Shown: positions 36,226 to 46,480 of the stretch, piece by piece
Layout of the letters: every line of letters starts with the position of its first letter
Position numbering within the stretch: the first letter of the stretch is position 1
Assembly (NCBI RefSeq): GCF_001649575.2
Contig: NC_051440.1
Span: 16,562,486 to 16,626,485, forward strand
Direction: 5' to 3'
Length of the DNA: 64,000 nt
Source: Kryptolebias marmoratus
Lineage: Eukaryota > Chordata > Actinopteri > Cyprinodontiformes > Rivulidae
Made by a program: the position numbers and the translations under genes
The notes under the pieces: model-generated
Seen by the model: only the letters and a program-made list of their open reading frames with translations
What the model was told of the DNA's origin: nothing
Databases searched by the model: none

Positions 36226-38139
36226 TCATTTATCATCCATTATATTTTAATATTTTTGTTGTAAAATAGTTCTAAATTAATAAATTAAAGTGAGTATACT
36301 GAAGTGAAGTTAACTGTTTTTAATTGTGATAATGATTTGGTTTTTGTTCTGCAATAATACTCTTATGTATCATCATTAAATTGTGGCAGGGAAATGTTGT
36401 TGGATGTTGAAGACATGCTTTTGTTTGCACATCCCCTAAACTCTGAATTTGATCACTGCCTTTGTAAATCTACTGTTCCTGAGTTAAAGACGTGCGGAGA
36501 ACAGACCACATCGAGTTTAATTAATGTGTTAATTTATTTTGCTAATGCCATAGTGGAAGCCAAATATTTCTTCATTTTGTTTTTCCAGTCAAAGTGTTAC
36601 ATTTGGTGGGTAAAGTAAAATATTTGGGCAGTACCATCTGATCTATATGATGATGACAGTGTTGTGAAATGTCACTGCTGTGTGACGCAATTAAAACATT
36701 ATAGGATGCAAATAGTATTTATGCACAAATGATGTTAAACACCCTTTTGTAGAGCTTATTGTAACCTTTCTGGACAACCTGTTTGGGGTATAATTACAGC
36801 CTAAATTAAAAAAAAACAACTTAAAGTTAGTGGTAGTCTTACTCAAACTCTTGAGGCTGTGTTTGCCATGTGTTTGTTCAAAGTAAAGTTCCCACCTTTC
36901 ATGTCTTATTGAGAAATTTTATGTATAAATTTATATGTTGATCAACTTGTCTGAAATAATAAGTAACTGAAAGAAAAGAATGAAATGAATTGTAAATATA
37001 AAGGTCCCAGTGAGAACATCACCTGGCTGTCCTCTGAATTTGTTCTCTGCTTTTGCTGAGAGGGAAAGCGTTTGACCTGTAATAAGCTAATCCATGTGCA
37101 GCCATGGTCAGAGACTGTGTTCTCTCAGGCTGAACCATTGCTGCAATGTCGCCTCTCACTTAATGACTTTCTGCTTCATGGAAAACCCGGGCAAAAGAGA
37201 TTACATATAAAAAAGACTGAGAAAAAGAAAAGGACAGAAAAAGACAAAAAAAAAACAAAAAAACGAAGCTATGCAGAGAGAAGGAGTGGAGGGTGAGCAG
37301 CGAACCATAGCAGGCCTACTAAGACTGTGTAAATTGGTTCAGACTGGTGTTGATCTTGATTACTGATTGATCTCGCTTCTGCTCAGTCCAACAAGTCCTC
37401 CAACTTGAACTACCAAGGACATTGTTTGCCATTTGTGCTGGGATTTTGGCCCAAAGTTGTCTGATAAAATGTATTGTACGATCACATTTTTCCCTTCCAC
37501 TGTTTGGTTTTGTTTCTTTACATAATCATACTCACAACCCACATTACACAACCACTTAGGTCATAAAATGCAGGTCAAAACAACAAAATCCCACTGAATA
37601 GTAGTTTACTATTCTGTGTTTGTGTCACATCGTATTCCCCATGTGGCAAACGGGGAACAGAACAGGAGTAACTATTAGGTCTATTTGTTCCAGTGTGAAA
37701 AGTCAAGTGAACCAGGGAGCACCTAATCAGGTGTAGTGTTCTTGATTCTGTAGTCAACTGCTACTGCACTCCTGCTCCCATGTCTAAAATGGGACCAAAT
37801 TCACAAAATTCACGTTGCCTTAGTGCTTAAAGCTCAACAGATGGAATCTAAAAAGTTTGCTCCATGTCTTATCGGACTGTTTAAAATCAAGATTGTCAAT
37901 AATCTCTGTGCTGTCTCTGTAAAATCTATCTGCACTTTGGATATATATTCTACATTCTATGTATGTCAAATTAAGCAGTTCCAGTACTAAATGCACTCCC
38001 TCGTTGACCACTTCCCCTCTGAAGATGGTGAACCAGCCATATCGCTACACTCTCTGTTATACTGTCTCTACTCTACTGTTCAATTGTGTCTTCAATTTTT
38101 AAGAGAACTGTCTCTTTATTGGGTTTCATTATTGTTTTC
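36226..38139. other. AT-rich non-coding tract
   Basis: No gene recognised. A purine-rich A/G stretch lies at about 37190-37300 and yields a Lys-rich chance frame. Confidence 0.45.
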
Positions 38140-38275
38140 CTATAATTTAATCCATCCATTCATTTTATTTTACTTGCTTTTTGCTTTCTGCGTCACTGGG
38201 GTGCTGGTGCCTATCTCCAGCAGTCATTGTGAGAGGGGCAAGGTACACCCTGGACAGGTCGCAAGCCCATCACAA
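38140..38275 (-). mobile_element. SINE-like repeat, 3' fragment
   Basis: Reverse complement of the 3' part of the repeat at 50336-50692: it has the counterparts of 'gacctgtccaggg' and 'ggagataggcaccagc', and an ATGGATGGA-like tail at the left end. Only the last 130 bp or so is present. Confidence 0.65.
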
Positions 38276-38384
38276 CCATAATTTAATGAAAAAGAAAGAA
38301 AGAAATCTTCAAAACTATCAGTTTAAGAGAAACGTATGGCATATATGTGGAACAGGATAAGACAATAATTACTCAATCAGCCCC

Positions 38385-39345
38385 TTAGTTTTTTTTGTAA
38401 CAATTTATTTAGCTTATGTAAACCATAAGAAACGAAAGCAGAAAAAGGATAGGGGATAAAAAAAACAAAACAACAAAACAAATTTAAAAAAAATAGCACA
38501 CAATATCTATTTGTTGGTTTACAGAACGAAAAGGAGTGGGAAAAAAAAAGAATTTCACCCCTTCTCCATCAGTTCAATTTATAGTAATTCTGCTCATTTA
38601 AAATATAAACTTCAAAACAATAATATGTAGAACATGTCTTGCATAAGATCGAAGTTATAACTATCATAATTATTTATTGATCCATATCTATATCTATATC
38701 TATATCTATATACATACACCCATGTACATATACACATTTACACACTTACATATCTTTAATTGGAAATATTAATTAGTATGAATACCAATTTACTAAATAA
38801 TCATTTCTTGAATGCAGCATACATCTCTTCTTTATAACTCATAAATATCATATTCTTATAGCTCTTTTTAAATTGCTTTATGTTTGGACATTGCTTTGTT
38901 TCCATGCTTAAACTGTTCCATAGTTTACTCCACTCACTGAGGCACAATAACCTTTTCTGGTCATGTGGACATGCGTAATATTAAAGTTGCAAAATCCCCT
39001 TAAGTTAGGGCTTCTTTCTTTAAATGAAACTGACTGAATATTTCTTGGCAGTTGAATATTTTTTGCTCTAAATTTAAAACTACCCCCCGATTCCATATTG
39101 ATGTTTATTAAATAAAACATCATAATCTACTGTATCAAATGCATTTCTTAAATCTATGAACAGCCCCGCCACATACTGTTTTCTGTCAATGGAATTTGTA
39201 ATGTATTTTATTGAATCTAATAATGCCAAGGATGTTGATCTATTTGATCTAAACCCATACAGACTCTCAGTAAGTAGTTTACGTTTGTTTATGAATTTTT
39301 CTAATCAATTATTAAACAATTTTTCAAGTATTTGTGAAAACAGCT
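38385..39345 (-). mobile_element. LINE fragment with internal deletion
   Basis: Minus strand. From 39340 down, RT motifs are in one frame: EKFINKRKLLTESLYGFRSN (about 39285-39226), then TSLALLDSIKYITNSID and the motif A segment FIDLRNAFDTVDYD (about 39160-39115). The frame then jumps straight to a C-terminal tail (FKFRAKN near 39085, then a KLWNSLSMETKQCPN-like segment near 38925-38880, in another frame). So the middle of the RT, including motifs B and C with the catalytic YxDD, is deleted. The rest down to about 38385 is an AT-rich 3' UTR containing a (TATATC)n run. Confidence 0.75.
38684..38711. repeat. (TATATC)n microsatellite
   Basis: About 4.5 hexamer units, inside the 3' UTR of the LINE fragment. 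Confidence 0.9.
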
Positions 39346-39500
39346 ACCTCAGCAGGTGATGCCGACACTGGCCCTTCTCGTAGAGAGAGTCAGCGTTATC
39401 AGTCCAGTCCAGTTTGTCATTGAGGTGAACACCCAGCCACGTGTATGACCTCACTCTCTCCATGTCAAGTCCCTGGATGTTCACTGGGGATGTTTTGGAG
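39346..39500 (-). mobile_element. Second LINE fragment, different family (Rex1/CR1-like)
   Basis: Minus-strand frame with IQGLDMERVRSYTWLGVHLN continuing DKLDWTDNADSLYEKGQCR (about 39478-39362), the post-catalytic segment typical of CR1/Rex1-type LINEs. It abuts the previous LINE fragment, and its GC-rich codons differ from that family's AT-rich ones, so two insertions are joined here. Confidence 0.75.
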
Positions 39501-40372
39501 GGCTGCCTCCTTTACACCAACACTGCGCTGTAATCAGGAGATCTTATCCTATACACAACAGGACAGAGCACAGCTGAGATTAATAAACTTGATCTTAATT
39601 AATTTCTGCCAACAAGTAAATTGTTCTTGAAATAAATGCTTTTGAGACTTTTATTTTCATCTTCAAAAAAAAAAAAAATACAAAAGGTGGTGTGAAATTG
39701 TGACTCAGGCCTTGATTACACAACGTTGTTTTTAAGTGAAACGGGAACATTTCTCCCATGAAATTGCACGAGCAATAGGGACGACTGCAGGCAATAGTGT
39801 TTTTATCAACAATATTAACAATGGCGGATAGCAAAGTTCTGTTTGTGCAACTCACCCTTTTCAACGTGTTGCACCAACCCAACCTCACGGTCGGTCCAAA
39901 CAAACAGACATGTATTTACCACTTTGGATTTTACTGTCCTTATGCTGGAGATTGAAGTGTCTGTGTGCATGCACATGTTGTTAAAACACAAAAATCCCAG
40001 TGCCAGCTAGTGACCTGGCATAGAAAAAACAGCAGATTCAATGAACACATAATTATTGTGTAACTTTAACACAATCAACATCGGAAATTCTCCAACAATT
40101 TTACATCATTCATGTGTAAACAAGGCCTCATACTGATGAAATTGTGTCACCGTACCTGAGCGTGAATCCGTGCTAACCAATGCCAAATCTCATTTCAATA
40201 TCAGATGGCTCAGCCCAATAATAATGCCTCTATTATGCAAACAGATGTTCTTTACAAAAACAGATCAAGTTACAGGGGGCACTGTAAATGTAACGCTTAT
40301 AAAACAGATGAAATGAATGTTCCTTTTTGCCTTATCTTCCCTTGCTCCGTTCTCTTCATGTGCCAATTACAG
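39501..40372. other. Non-coding tract
   Basis: No recognised gene. The last 50 bases form an unusually good polypyrimidine tract ending in ACAG. Confidence 0.4.
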
Positions 40373-40611
40373 GCCGAGTGGAATTAGTTCTGTCTCTGTG
40401 CATCTCTCGTCCTGTGACCCCTGGGCTCATTCTCATGCTAAACTACTTTTCATTTGCTAACGACGTGGCACGACTTCAGTCGGCCCGTCTGAATATGTAT
40501 GGAGACTCCACAGAAAGAACAGGTTTTATGGAGATGCGGATCCATTGCTGTCGCCTTCGCTTACGTGCTCTGATCCCTCACGGACGACCCTGCCCTCGGT
40601 GCATACAGTGA
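40373..40611 (+). other. Candidate terminal exon or conserved element
   Basis: A long pyrimidine-rich tract ends CCAATTACAG at 40372. From there one frame is open to a TGA at 40609-40611 (about 79 codons), rich in Arg/Cys near its end (CCRLRLRALIPHGRPCPRC). Base composition is balanced and CpGs are present, unlike the flanks. No family is recognised, so a conserved non-coding element is equally likely. Confidence 0.22.
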
Positions 40612-43600
40612 CAGTATTTTTGAGTTTATTCTGTATATTTGTGAGTGTGTGTTTGAGTGTGTACGGTAACCTCTCATTTAGTCACCCCTCATTTGGTCAT
40701 TATGTCCACTAATGCAGAGTATGCATGGCTCTACTCATAATCACACTCTTCTGATATGCAAAACAAGCACTCATCTGCACCTGGCATACAGATACACACT
40801 TCTCATCAGCAGCAGACTCCTCTCTCTAATTTGCTTCCTGTTGAAATGTAATTGGAAACCACTCATACAGACAATAAATAAAAAGGGGTTTGCTCAGTGT
40901 GGCTGTGTGTATTTGTACGGAACAAAGCCTTCATTCAGCTACAAGACACAACAGAAAATTAGAAACAGGAAACAGGCTACAGACGGAGATAATAGAGTTG
41001 TTACAGGTGTGGTAAATTTTGCACGTACAAACGTTTGTAGAATAATTTTCCTTTGTCTGCACCTTTAATGATCAAATCAGTGCTGCACTCAAGTAAGCGG
41101 TGCAGAGGACCTTTGACAACCAGCACATGTATTAATTCAGGAAAATCATTTCCAATATACATGATAATTAATCATCCAGCGACATTCCCATTATTTTTCA
41201 TGTCCTCAAATTTGTATGTGTGTGTGCATCTTCGTGTGTGTACCAGTGGGTGTTTATCCGTCTGTGTGGGTAGCAGATAGAACAGAAGGTGTGAAAAGTG
41301 GATGTGACCACAGGCTGCAGATAAGACAGTCAAGCCTGTCTATCCACTCTTTTCCTTTCTCCCTTCTCCTCTCCTTGACTAAATCTAAATAAGATCAGTT
41401 GAGCGTTTAAAGCCTTTTTAGCGGCCAAGTCCTCACATCTCCTGCTAATCGATCATCAATGGTTGGATTTCTGCTCTGCTTGGCTCCAACTGGTGGAGCA
41501 TTTGGGCATATGATTGAGGGCAGTTTGAAAAGATTGAGAAAGTATGAAAAGTCTGAATTTCTCAAAATAAGTCAAAGCAAATTGTTATTTTAAAATTTAA
41601 ATCTCTTCAATGTTTGATCAGATTTAACATAGGGTCTACCATAAGAATGGGTATAAGTTCATCCTCGCCTCACTGGGGAAGGGTAAATACGTTTGGTATT
41701 ATTGCTGACAGCACTGCATCCTGTCTGCTTATCCAATGAGCCTGTAATATGTTACACCTTCATGGTAGCTCTGCTGCATGTGTGTCAGATTGCAAAGCAG
41801 AAACAAACCCTACATACCTATCTAAAAAAAGGTTGGGAAAGGACACATCACCATGACAACACAGGGAGGAGTAGAATGTGCGCCATTAAAAAATATGGAA
41901 GCACGGTTGTGTATTTTAGTCTCTCATTTCAGGCAGAGGCAAGGATAAATTAAAGTGTGCTTGTATGAAATCATATACAAACAATCTCTGAAGAAAAGTA
42001 CATGCACTCATTCTCCTTTTGACGCACAAACACACTCATTTATTGTCAACAATTTAGCCAGTCCTTGCTTAATTTGCCAAGATAATGACAAACTGAAGTA
42101 ATTTCCTCCACATCTTTTTATTCCAGCTCAGTGAACTCTTAAACAATTCACTTTGAACTTTGATTACTTACTGCTAATTTGCATAAGTTTGGTTTAAGCC
42201 AGTTGAATTTCTCTAATGGAAATGGGGCGACACTTCAGGAAATTTTAACTTTATATAGGCAAAAGTTAAACCTATATATTTTATTTCATTTACTTTTATT
42301 TAGACAGGTAATCTCTTTGAGACAGGTAGTATCATTTACAAGAGACACCTGTAATACAGAACATTCATTACATAGAAATAACAACACAAAAATCACATGT
42401 TCACTTCAGCACCAAAGCAATAATTAGCTACTTTGTAATATTTAAATAATTTGTAATATTTAAACTGACTGACAATTTTTTGTAGTTCTCGAGGCCATTT
42501 TGGGGCAATCACACACTGATGTTTTGTAGAGACTTTTGCAGTTGTCATATGTGTGAGCCAACATGTCAGAAAGCAGAAAATAGACTTTAACACAGAGATA
42601 ACAGGGACATCTAGTGGTCTTTTTATGTAGCGTGTATGTGTTTGGCCAAATGGGCACTGCTCATTTGTCAGCTTAGTCTTCCAAAGGGAGTGAAAGCTTT
42701 TCTCACTGCCGTTTGGTGTTTAAAATGAGTTTTCTTTCATCTTATTCACCTGCAGGCCAATAGGCTTTTATCTATTTTTTAATGTTTTTTTTTTTCTTTT
42801 TTGTCTGTTCTCTATTTGCATACAGACTCGCTCTCACACACCCACACACACATTCATAGGTCTAGGAGAGCTGTATTTTTTAGTGACATCAAATTTATTT
42901 AATCAATCCAATGCAGTCTCAGCTGTCCAACATGAAGTGTTCCCCAATTATCCTAATGTGATTTGCTCCCTGCTGTCGGCTGCGTGAATTCTGATTATGG
43001 TGTAATAAGATGCCACGTGTACATACGCAGAAATAGACACACACACACAGACAGATTTTCTCCTCTGCGCTCTCGTGCCATTGGATAGGCAGCATGAGTA
43101 ACGACAGGACAAGCTGTGACAAAGGGGGGAGGTGAGGAGGAGACATAAACCCCAGGAGAGGTGGAGTGATGGAGAAACAGGACGGATGCAGGGATAAAAA
43201 GGCAGACAGACACAGAGCCTGCAGGCCCCGGTGGAGCATACAGTCGTGGTTCCACTGTCATCAAATCAAAACAGAGCGTCCAGCAGAAAGGCGAGGCAGA
43301 CATCCTCCTAACAGTGTGGTGACAGGGCAGACGAGACATTAAATGCACATTAGGGGGGATGTCACAACCCCTACAGGGCAGACAGAATAGAACAAGACAG
43401 AAAGAGATGACAGATCAGTAAATCAACGCTGGGTCTCACAAATCCTAGCAGACAGCACTGACTCTCTCGGTCCCTCCCTTCAGCTTAATCTTAAATGGTG
43501 GTATATAGAAACCATAACAGTTTTGACACCTAAGTGACTTTGTGATAACTGCGTGAACTCAGGTCAGCATCAGGAAAGTGGTGGGTCCAAGGTGTCGAAA

Positions 43601-44580
43601 TCCAAACCTTATTGGTAGAGTACCACACAGCTGACAGTGTGAGTCGTGCAGTCAGTCTGCTGTCAGCAGGGAGCCTCTATGACAAACGAGAGGAAGGAAG
43701 GTTAAAACAGGCAAAACATCTGTAATTCAGCTAGGTATTATTTGAAGACCAAAGCAGAGGAGATGGGCTGACGACCCTGAGATGCAACCCTCCTTTTGAC
43801 TTATCTTTATGGTGAAGACAAAGAGGAGAAAATTATGTAAATTTGTTGCTACCCTCTTTTTAGGAGCCTCGAGGCTGCATGGATGGAGGAAAAAAAAGCC
43901 AAATGACTCATAATAAAAAAATACAGTAGGAAAGCAGGAGAGGAACTAAGTATTGTGAATAAAAGAGCTTGACCATTAGATAATATCTTTTGTATTCCTC
44001 TGTGTATAGTTAATATTTCATCTCTAAAATCTGCACCCAAGTTTTGTTTGTATGTGACATAAAAAGGAGAGATTTTAATTTTTTTCTGGATGTGTTGTTC
44101 ACATAGTGGTGAACCAGTTGAATTATTTTATAACATACTCTGACTGAATTTGCAGTATATTCAAATGAAAAAAACCTTTGTTGTGTTTATTTCTTTTCCT
44201 CTGTTAAAATTTGTGCTGCTCTAAATTTGTCAAGGAACCCCTTAAGAAATGATTGTCACCTTCTTATTTATTTATTTAATATTACGATTTTATAGTTTAA
44301 ACACCCTTTTGAAATTTCAAACTATGATATTTACTACAGCACCTCCTGCTTAGCAGCTGCTGCTTGTCTGTATTTATATCAGCCACTTAAACTTAAGCTT
44401 CTCTGTTTGTGGGATTTTAAGGGTAATTGCCTTGTTGCTCAAGTATCACTTATTGGATTTCCTGATAGGAACGCTACACTGATGTTGTTCTAAACATCAA
44501 CATATTTACTGTATATTACGACCGGTTTCTTCATGTCACATCTGTGAAACTGCATCAAACCAGTGAAAACAACAATTAAC
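40612..44580. other. Non-coding tract with possible conserved elements
   Basis: No gene recognised. Complex, motif-rich stretches at about 41395-41510 (with GCTAATCGATCATCAATGG) and 42925-43020 (with AATTATCCTAATGTGATT) could be conserved enhancers. About 43100-43450 is purine-rich and slightly GC-raised. Frames at 42919-43348 (minus) overlap in two phases and are probably chance. Confidence 0.35.
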
Positions 44581-44588
44581 CCTCCAAC

Positions 44589-45672
44589 CAGGGGTGGAAA
44601 TTAGCACCCGCCACCGGCCAAATGCGGGTAAATATTTGAAGTGGCGGGTGAATTTGATCAACACACACGCCACTGTGGCGGGTTGGCAATTTGAACAGAA
44701 AAGGTGTTATTTGTCCTCCTGACATNNNNNNNNNNNNNNNNNNNNNNNNNNNNNNNNNNNNNNNNNNNNNNNNNNNNNNNNNNNNNNNNNNNNNNNNNNN
44801 NNNNNNNNNNNNNNNNNNNNNNNNNNNNNNNNNNNNNNNNNNNNNNNNNNNNNNNNNNNNNNNNNNNNNNNNNNNNNNNNNNNNNNNNNNNNNNNNNNNN
44901 NNNNNNNNNNNNNNNNNNNNNNNNNNNNNNNNNNNNNNNNNNNNNNNNNNNNNNNNNNNNNNNNNNNNNNNNNNNNNNNNNNNNNNNNNNNNNNNNNNNN
45001 NNNNNNNNNNNNNNNNNNNNNNNNNNNNNNNNNNNNNNNNNNNNNNNNNNNNNNNNNNNNNNNNNNNNNNNNNNNNNNNNNNNNNNNNNNNNNNNNNNNN
45101 NNNNNNNNNNNNNNNNNNNNNNNNNNNNNNNNNNNNNNNNNNNNNNNNNNNNNNNNNNNNNNNNNNNNNNNNNNNNNNNNNNNNNNNNNNNNNNNNNNNN
45201 NNNNNNNNNNNNNNNNNNNNNNNNNNNNNNNNNNNNNNNNNNNNNNNNNNNNNNNNNNNNNNNNNNNNNNNNNNNNNNNNNNNNNNNTGTCCGTGATGAG
45301 AGGAATAAACACAGTTAAAGACTTGTTGGGAAATTAACTGGTTGTTGTTGGAAAATTATTTATCTAAATAACATTCAACCCGAAAAAACCTGAGAAAACT
45401 CCCTTAAAAATATTACAACAGTTCACTGCAAACCCATATGATGCACTCGATCCACTACAGATTACATGCAGTCTAACACCAATATAGGTGTTGTGATGAG
45501 AAGCTATTTTATTTTCTGTTTTTCAAGAGTAGTCAGCTTGTTGGGCACCACAACTGCTTCCACCCGCTTCGATCATCATCATCATATCAAATAATTTTTT
45601 GTCACAACAGAAAATAGTGGCTGGTAAAATATTTGAGTGGCAGGTAAAAAAAATTTTTAATTTCCACCCCTG
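44589..45672. mobile_element. hAT-type DNA transposon with perfect 8-bp target duplication
   Basis: The ends are 15-bp perfect inverted repeats, CAGGGGTGGAAATTA (44589-44603 and 45658-45672). Identical CCTCCAAC flanks both sides (44581-44588 and 45673-45680). An 8-bp duplication and CAGGGGTG-type ends are hallmarks of the hAT superfamily. Just inside each end lies a similar block in the same orientation, built as GGGTAAATATTTGAAGTGGC (44626-44645) on the left and GGTAAAATATTTGAGTGGC (45623-45641) on the right; these are likely transposase-binding subterminal repeats. Of 1084 bp, 562 are N, so coding content is unknown; if the gap size is true it is non-autonomous. Confidence 0.9.
44726..45287. 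other. Assembly gap (562 N) inside the hAT element
   Basis: Run of N covering the core of the transposon. Repetitive copies probably prevented assembly. Gap length may be an estimate. Frames crossing it are artefacts. Confidence 0.98.
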
Positions 45673-45886
45673 CCTCCAACTAGTGTTAGGAATCTCGATT
45701 TGGGACTGCCTGCCTGCCTGAGCTTTATCTGATCTCATGCTGAACTGCCATTATGAAGTTACAGCACTGACATAATAATGGTGTCCCCATCCCTGTTTTC
45801 AATTTCACAGTCAATGGCCTCCATGTGGTTAGGCTTAATTGGGGCATTATCAGGGGAGTTTTGAATCTGTATGAGTCTGTGTTCTC

Positions 45887-45888
<2 letters not shown>

Positions 45889-45919
<31 letters not shown>
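45889..45919. repeat. (GT)n microsatellite
   Basis: About 15 GT units. Confidence 0.95.
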
Positions 45920-45920
<1 letters not shown>

Positions 45921-46129
45921 GAAAGAATGCTTAAACACATCTATAAATAGCAGCAAAGTAGCTCTTTAAAAGTGCTTTGTCTACAGTGCATATGTAATAT
46001 GTAGTAGACTTTGAAACAAAGATCTGTTTTTTTAGCAACAAAAGCAGAAAACTTGAAATATCCAACAAAACAACACAAGCGACTGAGGCGTCTTAGGAGT
46101 TTTGAGTCTAACTTGACAGTAACCGATGA

Positions 46130-46480
46130 ACTTAAGGTGCTTTTCAGATGACTAATGAGGAACAGAAGGATAGTTGGAAAGGTTATAAATAAGTAATATG
46201 TTAAATCTGTTGTAGATGGATCCTATAATGACTTCAGTTTAGAAACAAAAGTTTAATTCTTACAATTGACAAGCTAACAGCTAGTCCAAATGGTACCAAG
46301 ACCAAAGTAGACATGTAAATACCATTTAAAAAACCTTAACATCCTTGAAACATCAGTTTCAAATTACACACTTGCTCTAGCAGAAATATTATTACGACAG
46401 CTTAATTTCTGTTGCTGCTACTGCTTGCAAATAACCATAAAGATCTATGTAAAAAAAAGTGTAATGCAAAATGATGGTGG
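46130..46480 (+). repeat. Family B interspersed repeat, copy B2
   Basis: Contains the 38-bp core (46270-46307) shared with copy B1, with the same upstream 'atgacttcagttta'-like segment. Downstream similarity is weak, so one or both copies are truncated. Borders approximate. Confidence 0.5.

Noticed and set aside
44691..45318. Frames of about 200 codons on both strands
   Set aside because: They are almost entirely N. They reflect the assembly gap, not coding sequence.
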